Below the pieces are notes generated by a model. The model saw nothing but the letters and a program-made list of their open reading frames with translations. It had not been told where the DNA came from and ran no database searches. A stretch of 64,000 nt of DNA, taken from contig DAORZT010000003.1 in assembly GCA_035359995.1 (NCBI GenBank), positions 1-64,000 of the forward strand. The letters run 5' to 3'. Shown piece after piece: positions 43,531 through 50,231 of the stretch. The position numbers and the translations under genes are program-made. The first letter of the stretch is position 1, and every line of letters begins with the position of its first letter. The DNA is from JAKPCT01 sp029553165 (lineage in GTDB: Bacteria; Bacillota; UBA4882; UBA8346).

Positions 43531-43872
43531 TCAATACTTACTGTCGAGAGAATTTAGATTTAAATTTGAGATTGGTTGTAAGGTATCATTTTGTTTTTGG
43601 TATCCTAAAGCAGCATTAAAGCTGGTTTGAACACCTGAAACTGCCTGTTGAGATAATGATTGCTCAGCAGCCAGAATCATATTTTTAACCATCTGTCCTC
43701 CTACATGACCACAGTCTTTAGCGGTCATATAGCCCCAGTAATCTCCCTGAATGGGAGCAGTGTTAATGACGTTAGCTGCACTTAAATCTTTAGCGATTTC
43801 GTACTTCATATTTTGAAGTGCTTGAGCAGCTTCCTTAACAATATAACTATTAGATCTTTGTCCAGTTCCCAT
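43531..43872 (-). CDS. Alpha/beta-type small acid-soluble spore protein
   Basis: 113 residues. Both conserved SASP segments are present: 'ALQNMKYEIAKDLS', with the spore-protease (GPR) cleavage position at Glu-Ile-Ala, and 'GYMTAKDCGHVGGQMVKNMI'. These proteins coat and protect spore DNA. The protein is longer than the usual 60 to 80 residues, with a Gln/Ser/Asn-rich tail. AAAGGAGGG precedes the ATG. A GGTATA about 50 bases upstream could be part of a forespore sigma-F/G promoter, but the -10 is weak. It has its own terminator. Confidence 0.93.
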   Translation of the reverse strand: MGTGQRSNSYIVKEAAQALQNMKYEIAKDLSAANVINTAPIQGDYWGYMTAKDCGHVGGQMVKNMILAAEQSLSQQAVSGVQTSFNAALGYQKQNDTLQPISNLNLNSLDSKY

Positions 43873-44065
43873 TGTTGTCCCTCCTTTCGTTTGGATTATT
43901 TTTAATTTACCCAGCTATACCGCTTTTCAATCCTTTTAATCTTTGGAAGTTTTCGAGTTAAATGCCAACAGTACCAATTTTAAAACGCTGACTTAACTTA
44001 CATACAGTTATTATTTTCGCAAAAACTAATAATCAAATACCATTAATAATGAGGAGACTACTTTG

Positions 44066-44260
44066 ATGGAATACATTTTAGAGCTTAAAAATAATCAGAT
44101 CACTTTGCCAGAGAGTATCATCAACGAACTGGAATTAAAACCAGATACCAAATTTAAAGCAACGATCAAAGGTGGCAATTTAGTAATCGAGTATTTGCCA
44201 TTTTCTTCACAGGATCAAGCCAAAGCCTTAGAAAGATCAATCAATAATTTGCAGCATTGA
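44066..44260 (+). CDS. AbrB/SpoVT-like swapped-hairpin protein
   Basis: 64 residues. The N-terminal part 'LELKNNQITLPESIINELELKPDTKFKATI' (residues 5-34) follows the AbrB pattern: strand, 'N.ITLP..I...L.L..G/D' helix, strand. Such proteins are DNA-binding regulators or antitoxins. A partner toxin gene is not adjacent. GAGGAG lies nine bases before ATG 44066. Its place beside the aminotransferase leader could hint at local regulation, which is only a guess. Confidence 0.75.
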   Translation: MEYILELKNNQITLPESIINELELKPDTKFKATIKGGNLVIEYLPFSSQDQAKALERSINNLQH

Positions 44261-44294
44261 AAATCCGTTTTCCATTTCCAGCTAAAAAGATAAT

Positions 44295-44388
44295 TATAAT
44301 AAAAACCTCGTACAACTGTGTCTCTTTAACCTAATCATTCATAAACTAAATAATAGTAAGTTTTTATGAATATTAGAATTGTATGAGG
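44295..44388 (+). promoter_or_regulatory. Promoter and structured 5' leader that would hide a ribosome binding site
   Basis: A perfect TATAAT (44295-44300) places the transcript start near 44307. From there CCTCGTACAA (44306-44315) can pair with TTGTATGAGG (44379-44388), with one G-U pair. The second arm contains most of the ribosome binding site (GAGGTG) of the gene at 44396. Inside, CTAATCATTCATAAACT (44331-44347) pairs with AGTTTTTATGAATATTAG (44359-44376) with small bulges. The layout suits a translational switch. No known riboswitch consensus was recognised, and the -35 is weak. Confidence 0.5.
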
Positions 44389-44395
44389 TGATCTG

Positions 44396-45658
44396 TTGTT
44401 GAACCTTTCGAAATTAGTTTATGGTATTGAAAAAAAGGTAATGACCAAGAATGGTCTGCATCAATATATCAATTTAGACAACGCCGCCAGCACACCACCA
44501 TTTATCTCAGTAATGAAACGAATAATTGAAGAATCAGCCTGGTATTCGAGTATTCATCGGGGAACCGGTTATAAATCACAATATATGACTGAACAATATG
44601 AACATGCCCGTCAAGTAATTGCCAACTTTGTGAATGCCGATTTAGATGAGGATGTCGTGATCTTTACCAAAAACTCCACTGATTCTTTGAACAAACTAAG
44701 TTACTATTTGGAATACTTACCCGGCGAACTGGTGATTTACACCAGGCTGGAACACCACTCAAATGAACTTCCCTGGCAAAAGTATAAAAATCATTGTGTT
44801 GGCGTTAAAGATGGAGTTTTAGACATCGGGGAACTGGAGACAGTATTAAAGGCCAATCGTGGAAAAGTCAAATTAGTTGCCATAACAGGCGCTTCCAATG
44901 TTACCGGCTATATCCCTCCCATTTATACTATAGCTGAGTTAGCACATGAATATGGAGCCAAAATCGCGGTAGACGGCGCCCAATTAATCCCTCATAAACC
45001 TTTTAATAAATCCAACTCCAATGATCCGAAGAATATTGATTTTTTAATCTTCTCCGGTCATAAGATCTATGCACCATTTGGAGCCGGAGTTTTAATCGGT
45101 CCTCGGCAGGTATTTACACAAGGTCCTCCCAGCCAACCTGGTGGCGGAACCGTCAAAGGATTAACTCCTGAAACAATAATCTGGATGGATCCTCCTGACA
45201 AAGAAGAAGCAGGTTCTCCTAATGTGTTGGGAGCTCTAGCGATCGCCGAAGCGTGTGAGACAATTAATTCCATCGGCTGGAAAGAGTTGGTCGATCACGA
45301 AACTTCTTTGATTAATTACGCATATGAAAAAATTAGCCAGATTCCTGGGATTATCCTTTATAGTAAAAGCAGGACCAATCAAGTGGGCGTAATCAGTTTT
45401 AATATTCAAGATATCCCTCACAATAAGATTGCGCAAGCTTTAGCTGAATATGGGATTGGCGTCAGGAGTGGTTGTTTCTGCGCGCGCAGACTGGTTTTGG
45501 AGCTAATGAAGGTTGATATAAAAACACTGGGGGGATTAGATAAAGAAAACCTCCCCGGTATGGTACGGATCAGTTTTGGATGTTATAACAAAAAATCTGA
45601 TATTGATTTACTGTGTAAAGCCTTATTAGAAATTATAAATAGCACAATCAAACATTAA
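44396..45658 (+). CDS. Class V aminotransferase / cysteine desulfurase-like protein
   Basis: 420 residues, PLP fold type I. It has 'YINLDNAASTPP', 'HHSNELPW', 'VDGAQLIPHKP', the PLP lysine in 'FSGHKIYAPFGAG', and a possible desulfurase Cys in 'GVRSGCFCARRLV'. Conserved 'RSGCFCA' is close to the SufS/CsdA-type loop 'R.G.HCA', so a desulfurase-like reaction is plausible but unproven. The start is a TTG (44396 or 44399) after GAGGTG. No suf or isc scaffold gene follows; the next gene is convergent. Confidence 0.85.
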   Translation: MLNLSKLVYGIEKKVMTKNGLHQYINLDNAASTPPFISVMKRIIEESAWYSSIHRGTGYKSQYMTEQYEHARQVIANFVNADLDEDVVIFTKNSTDSLNKLSYYLEYLPGELVIYTRLEHHSNELPWQKYKNHCVGVKDGVLDIGELETVLKANRGKVKLVAITGASNVTGYIPPIYTIAELAHEYGAKIAVDGAQLIPHKPFNKSNSNDPKNIDFLIFSGHKIYAPFGAGVLIGPRQVFTQGPPSQPGGGTVKGLTPETIIWMDPPDKEEAGSPNVLGALAIAEACETINSIGWKELVDHETSLINYAYEKISQIPGIILYSKSRTNQVGVISFNIQDIPHNKIAQALAEYGIGVRSGCFCARRLVLELMKVDIKTLGGLDKENLPGMVRISFGCYNKKSDIDLLCKALLEIINSTIKH

Positions 45659-46200
45659 CAGGTATCTTTAACAGTTTGTTCAACATTACCCTGAAAAGCT
45701 GCTTTCCAACGCCAAATATAATCTATTCCCGAACAAACTGTTAAACCAACCGCAATCCATAGAAGCACTTGACTATATGGAATTGTTCCAATCATTATAG
45801 CCGCTACTGCTGTTATTTGCGCAAATGTTTTTAATTTACCCCAGGGACTGGCCGCAACAGTCAGGCCCTTTTTTCCGGCAAAATAACGAAAGATCGTAAT
45901 AAATAGCTCCCTAAGGAAAATCACCCAAACAGCAATCCAGGGAATCCTTTGGAGATTAGCCAAAACTACAATCGTAACAATGATCAAAATTTTATCAGCA
46001 ATTGGATCAAACGATTTCCCAAAAGCAGTTATTTCTTTTCTGATTCTGGCAGCATAGCCATCTAATCCATCAGTTAATCCTGCTAAAATAAAAATACTGG
46101 CAGCAAGCAGATCCCGTCCCGGAATATCCCAGAAAAGAATGCCAACACAGACCGGAGCTAAAATTATTCTTAATGTCGTAATCCAATTTGCAAGATTCAT
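45655..46200 (-). CDS. pgsA: CDP-diacylglycerol-glycerol-3-phosphate 3-phosphatidyltransferase
   Basis: 181 residues with several membrane helices. The CDP-alcohol phosphatidyltransferase signature is complete: 'DGLDGYAARIRKEITAFG' followed by 'KSFDPIADK'. It makes phosphatidylglycerol phosphate. It lies 56 bases after rimO, a frequent Firmicute order (rimO-pgsA). Its last bases overlap the end of the convergent aminotransferase gene. Confidence 0.93.
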   Translation of the reverse strand: MNLANWITTLRIILAPVCVGILFWDIPGRDLLAASIFILAGLTDGLDGYAARIRKEITAFGKSFDPIADKILIIVTIVVLANLQRIPWIAVWVIFLRELFITIFRYFAGKKGLTVAASPWGKLKTFAQITAVAAIMIGTIPYSQVLLWIAVGLTVCSGIDYIWRWKAAFQGNVEQTVKDTC

Positions 46201-46256
46201 TTGGTTTCCCCCAATAAATCTTTATTCGCTATTAATCGGTCAAATCCTGTTCGAAC

Positions 46257-47573
46257 TCATAATTTAGCAGTTAAATTATAATCATCACTATTTATAATCT
46301 TGCATTTTATAAATTTTCCCGGTTCGTCATTATAATTTTCAATGTTGATAACCCCATCAATCTCCGGTGCAAACATCGCTGATCTGCCGATTGCCCGACC
46401 ATCTTCGAAGACTTTGTCTACTAACACCATTTGTTCGGTCCCTACCAGCTTCTTTAGATAACGTGCCGATATCTTTTGCTGCGCTTCTAATAGTTTCCTT
46501 TGACGTGCCTCCATCACTGCCTTGGTAATTTGCGGTTTTAATTTATAAGCCGCAGTCTGTTCTTCTCGGGAATATGTAAATACTCCGGCATGATTAAAAT
46601 GTCCTTCACAGATAAATTCCAATAATTCATCAAATTCTTGATCGGTTTCAGTTGGAAATCCAACAATAAAGGTTGTCCGTAGCGTAATCTCAGGTATAGT
46701 ACTTTTAATCTGTTTTAGTTTTTCTCTTAGTAGTTCCGGAGCATCTTTGCGGTTCATTAGCTTAAGAATTCGTGAATTAATATGTTGAAACGGCAAATCC
46801 AGATATTTGCAAATCGAATCCTCTGCAGCAATCAACTCCAACAACTCAGTAGTTATTCCCGAAGGATATGCATAAAGCAGCCTAATCCACTCGGGTTTAG
46901 CTTCAGCAACTATTCGCTGTAATAATACCGATAAGTTAATCTTTTGCTCCAGATCAGCCCCATACATCGAAATATCTTGTCCGATCAGGTTAATCTCTTT
47001 GACACCGGTTTGGAGCAATCCTTGAATCTCATTGACAATCGCTTCCGGCTTACGACTGCGGAAAGGTCCCTTGATAATGGGGATCGCACAATAAGCACAG
47101 CGATGACTACAGCCTTCAGCAATTTTCACAAATGCTGTATGACTAAGGGTGACCTGATAACGTGGTAGATTCCGATCATTTAAATAAGGAGTTTGCTGAC
47201 TGATTGTTTTCTTTGTAGGAATCTCTTTGATTATTGAAGCAATGGCATCAATCTCACCCAAACCAATCCAGTAATCGACTTCCGGTATCTCCTGACTAAG
47301 TTCACTGATATATCTTTGTACTAAGCAACCGGCTACGATCAGTTTTTGACAATTTCCAAAGTCTGGTTGCTTATATTGCGCCATCTCCAAAATACTATTA
47401 ATCGATTCTTGCTTGGCGGTTTCAATAAAACCACACGTGTTGAGCAAAATTACCTCAGCACTTTTGAAGTCCTGGGTTATTTCCCAACCTTCGCTTACCA
47501 TCTGACCAAGCATAATCTCGGTATCAACAAGATTTTTGGAACACCCTAATGAAACTACTGCTAATTTGGGCAT
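46257..47573 (-). CDS. rimO: Ribosomal protein S12 methylthiotransferase
   Basis: About 438 residues, radical-SAM methylthiotransferase. The N-terminal cluster-binding Cys are in 'SLGCSKNLVDTE', 'NTCGFIETAKQES' and 'VAGCLVQRY'; the radical SAM motif is 'CSHRCAYCAIP'; a TRAM domain ends the protein. It modifies an Asp of ribosomal protein S12. RimO is favoured over MiaB by 'CSKNLVDTE' and 'IETAKQESI'. GGAGG six bases before ATG 47573 fixes the start. Confidence 0.95.
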   Translation of the reverse strand: MPKLAVVSLGCSKNLVDTEIMLGQMVSEGWEITQDFKSAEVILLNTCGFIETAKQESINSILEMAQYKQPDFGNCQKLIVAGCLVQRYISELSQEIPEVDYWIGLGEIDAIASIIKEIPTKKTISQQTPYLNDRNLPRYQVTLSHTAFVKIAEGCSHRCAYCAIPIIKGPFRSRKPEAIVNEIQGLLQTGVKEINLIGQDISMYGADLEQKINLSVLLQRIVAEAKPEWIRLLYAYPSGITTELLELIAAEDSICKYLDLPFQHINSRILKLMNRKDAPELLREKLKQIKSTIPEITLRTTFIVGFPTETDQEFDELLEFICEGHFNHAGVFTYSREEQTAAYKLKPQITKAVMEARQRKLLEAQQKISARYLKKLVGTEQMVLVDKVFEDGRAIGRSAMFAPEIDGVINIENYNDEPGKFIKCKIINSDDYNLTAKL

Positions 47574-47585
47574 TATTTCCTCCAT

Positions 47586-47622
47586 AAAAAAAATTCTGGT
47601 CGAACTATATCCAACCAGAATT
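47586..47622 (-). terminator. Rho-independent terminator between the TPR gene and rimO
   Basis: AATTCTGGT (47592-47600) and ACCAGAATT (47614-47622) form a perfect stem; on the minus strand a run of T follows. Confidence 0.85.
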
Positions 47623-47644
47623 AATCATATTATTTTTTCAAAAT

Positions 47645-48079
47645 TTAAGCAATATTATATTTTTTCTTTAAATATTGCAACGCTGGATATGACGGGTCAT
47701 ACTTTTCAAACTCTTTAATCGCCTCAAGGGCTGCTTTAAAACTACGCATACTTCGATCTTGAGTAAAACATTCTAAATAAAGCTTGGCAATGAATAACCA
47801 GGTCATTTTGCGTTTGGGATTGGTCTCAATAGCCTGCTTATATAAAGCAATTGCTTTTGCGGTCTCACCCTGACTCTCGGCAATTGTTCCCAGATTGTGT
47901 AATACATCCGCATACATCTCGGCATCGATCGGTAAACCGCTTCTCTTCAAGGCACAGATCTTCTGATAATATTCTTCAGCTAATTCAAGATTATTTTTAG
48001 CCAACAGTAAATTGCCTTTCTTATAGAAAGAATATGCCAGATTAAATTGTTCTTTATCAGATACTGCCAGTTTTAACAT
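47645..48079 (-). CDS. Tetratricopeptide repeat protein
   Basis: 144 residues built of about three TPR helix pairs ('AYSFYKKGNLLLAKNNLELAEEYY', 'VLHNLGTIAESQGETAKAIALYKQA', 'KRKMTWLFIAKLYLECF', each only in part typical). No signal peptide or membrane helix. TPR proteins mediate protein contacts; the partner is unknown. It has terminators on both sides and thus forms its own unit. Confidence 0.8.
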   Translation of the reverse strand: MLKLAVSDKEQFNLAYSFYKKGNLLLAKNNLELAEEYYQKICALKRSGLPIDAEMYADVLHNLGTIAESQGETAKAIALYKQAIETNPKRKMTWLFIAKLYLECFTQDRSMRSFKAALEAIKEFEKYDPSYPALQYLKKKYNIA

Positions 48080-48191
48080 TTGATCACCGCCTTTGAATAA
48101 TCTTATTCGGCAAATTTCGCGAGATTCCTCTTTTTATTTGTAAATTTTGGGTTATCTTTCCATGAAGCTACATAATATAATCTCGGCAATT

Positions 48192-48227
48192 AATCAAAAA
48201 AAAATTAGAGGTAGATCCTCTAATTTT
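48192..48227 (-). terminator. Rho-independent terminator after the lytic transglycosylase gene
   Basis: AAAATTAGAGG (48201-48211) and its complement (48217-48227) form a stem with a 5-base loop, with nine T following on the minus strand. The stem overlaps the stop codon of the upstream gene. Confidence 0.85.
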
Positions 48228-48801
48228 AATATTTCATTAACGTAAGTTCCGGATATAAATAACGATAAACTTTTTTGAGAAAATAAATTCGGAAGAGATA
48301 TTTCCTGGTCTCCGGAAATGGTATTTTTTCAAGCTGGACCAAATTACCATCCCAAAGTTTCGACTGAATCCAACGTTCGACATAACCCATACCAGCATTA
48401 TATGCCGCTAATGCCAATGCTTCATTCTGGTTAAAATGATCAATCAGATACCTAAAATACCAGATTCCAATATCGATATTTAAGTTAGGATTTAACAGAT
48501 TATGATCGGTAAAGTCTGGCAAAGCAATCTTTTCTGCTACCCACTTTCCGGTCTGTGGCATCACCTGCATCAACCCCAAAGCACCCTTGGAAGATTGGGC
48601 TTTGGGATTGAATCTACTTTCAACAAAGACAATAGCACTGATTAAAGCAGGATCTACTTGTTTTTGCTTGCTGGCGGCTATTATTTTCTCTTTAAAATCT
48701 AAGACAAAATAGATCCGCAAAATTGGTTTATGCCAGATCACTGTAAAGATAATCAATAATAATACTAGACTGTTATTTCGAGTCGTTTTCTTATTCTTCA
48801 A
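48226..48801 (-). CDS. Lytic transglycosylase (SLT domain), membrane-anchored
   Basis: 191 residues. One N-terminal membrane segment ('SLVLLLIIFTVIWH') and an SLT domain with the catalytic Glu in 'AIVFVESRFNPKAQSSKGALGLMQVMP', split here over residues 55-81, and the 'ALAAYNAGMGYVERW' motif. It cleaves peptidoglycan strands. The start is TTG 48801, which overlaps the coaE stop and has GGAG upstream. In Clostridia this gene often follows coaE, as here. Confidence 0.92.
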   Translation of the reverse strand: MKNKKTTRNNSLVLLLIIFTVIWHKPILRIYFVLDFKEKIIAASKQKQVDPALISAIVFVESRFNPKAQSSKGALGLMQVMPQTGKWVAEKIALPDFTDHNLLNPNLNIDIGIWYFRYLIDHFNQNEALALAAYNAGMGYVERWIQSKLWDGNLVQLEKIPFPETRKYLFRIYFLKKVYRYLYPELTLMKY

Positions 48802-49406
48802 AGTTTAACTCCAAGTTTTTTTAACTCTGTTTCAACTTGTAGCCTTGTATCCTCAAAATCGTCATTATTGTCTATCACAACATCGGCTTTTTCAATCTTT
48901 GACTCCAGTGATTGTTGACACATAATCCGTTGCTTCGCCTCATCAAGCTGAAATCCGTTACGTTCAATTAATCGCTTCAGTTGAATCTCAAAGTCTGCCG
49001 CGACCACCCAAACCATATCAAAGAGGGATTCCAACTTCGCCTCATAAAGCAGTGGCATCTCGATAACAACAACTTCTTTACCCTGTTGTTCTAACTTCTC
49101 CAACTGTTGGTTCATTGCTGTTAAGACTAATGGATGAACTATTGCTTCCAGCTTTTTTAACTTAGACTGATCATTAAAGACAATTTCTCCTAGTTTACGT
49201 CGGTCAATCTTTCCGTCTACCATTAAAATATGAGAACCAAATTCATTTAATACTAATTGATATCCTTTTGCTCCTGGTTCCAGGGCTTGATGAGCTAGTT
49301 GATCGGCATCAATGACCTCGATCCCAAAACTGCGAACCATCTTGGCCACAGTTGATTTACCGGTTGCTATTCCTCCAGTTAGACCAATTTTAATAATGGC
49401 AATCAC
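48798..49406 (-). CDS. coaE: Dephospho-CoA kinase
   Basis: About 202 residues. P-loop 'GLTGGIATGKST', then 'VIDADQLAHQALEPG', 'IVHPLVLTAM' and 'EMPLLYEAKLESLFD'. It performs the last step of CoA synthesis. The start is unclear: GTG 49406 is the first standard codon but lacks a binding site, and its own bases belong to a GAGGTG that would suit the ATT at 49397 six bases further on (giving IIKIGLTGG). I give the GTG and note the ATT. It starts 4 bases after mutM. Confidence 0.93.
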   Translation of the reverse strand: MIAIIKIGLTGGIATGKSTVAKMVRSFGIEVIDADQLAHQALEPGAKGYQLVLNEFGSHILMVDGKIDRRKLGEIVFNDQSKLKKLEAIVHPLVLTAMNQQLEKLEQQGKEVVVIEMPLLYEAKLESLFDMVWVVAADFEIQLKRLIERNGFQLDEAKQRIMCQQSLESKIEKADVVIDNNDDFEDTRLQVETELKKLGVKL

Positions 49407-49410
49407 CTCA

Positions 49411-50229
49411 TTAATCTTGACAAACCGGGCAAAAATGGGTCCCCCGACCACCAAAATTCATCTTCAACACCGGTCCATTGCATTTTACACAGGGTAAGCC
49501 TTTTCGACCATAGACCCTTAATTTATCCTGATAAGAACCTGGGTTCCCTTCTCCATCAATATAATCCTTTTTGGTTGTTCCCCGGTAGGCAATACCTTCC
49601 GTCAACACTAACTTAATTGCGTGATAAAGCTTATTGAGTTCGTCTTCAGTAAGACTATTGACTGGACGTACCGGATGAATCCCTGCTACAAATAGAGCTT
49701 CATCTGCATAGATATTTCCAATCCCCGCAATAATCTCTTGATTTAACAGTGCTTTCTTGATCGCAATATTTCGGCGCTTAAAATTTTGTTTCAGTGTATC
49801 GATTGTAAATTCATCCGATAATGGTTCTGGTCCTAACTTGGTAAGTGATGCTGGGAGCTGAGCATTACTAAATAAAAACACTTTGCCAAACTTCCGGTAA
49901 TCTTTAAATCGAAGGTCACTACCGTTGTCCAACTTAATAATTAAATAAGTAGCCTTGGCGATTTCCTCAATAGAGGGTGTAATCGTCAATTGACCGGTCA
50001 TCCGTAAATGGATTGTAATTGTTGACTCATCAGTTAATTCGATTAATAAATACTTACCGCGTCGTTTTAAGCCTTTAATCGTTTTGCCAGTGATCTGTTT
50101 CACAAATTGCTTTGGCGTGATCTCCTGGATCAACTTCGGAAGTAACACTTCAGCTCCGGTAATTACACGATTTTCTAATTTTGGAGCTAATGACAGCCTA
50201 ATTGTTTCAACTTCAGGTAACTCTGGCAT
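49411..50229 (-). CDS. mutM: Formamidopyrimidine-DNA glycosylase
   Basis: About 272 residues. It begins 'PELPEVETIR', with the catalytic Pro right after the start Met, so ATG 50229 (GGAGG upstream) must be the start. It has the H2TH region 'LLNQEIIAGIGNIYADEALF' and the C-terminal Cys4 zinc finger 'CVKC...CPVC' with 'GRGTHFC'. It removes oxidised purines such as 8-oxoguanine. It follows polA by 2 bases. Confidence 0.96.
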   Translation of the reverse strand: MPELPEVETIRLSLAPKLENRVITGAEVLLPKLIQEITPKQFVKQITGKTIKGLKRRGKYLLIELTDESTITIHLRMTGQLTITPSIEEIAKATYLIIKLDNGSDLRFKDYRKFGKVFLFSNAQLPASLTKLGPEPLSDEFTIDTLKQNFKRRNIAIKKALLNQEIIAGIGNIYADEALFVAGIHPVRPVNSLTEDELNKLYHAIKLVLTEGIAYRGTTKKDYIDGEGNPGSYQDKLRVYGRKGLPCVKCNGPVLKMNFGGRGTHFCPVCQD

Positions 50230-50231
50230 GG

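Noticed and set aside
43531..44065. Clear sigma-G promoter for the spore protein gene
   Set aside because: A GGTATA lies at a suitable place, but no convincing CATA-type -10 follows, so it is not listed as a feature.
44306..44388. Purine riboswitch before the aminotransferase
   Set aside because: The outer stem looks similar, but the conserved core bases of the purine riboswitch are missing.
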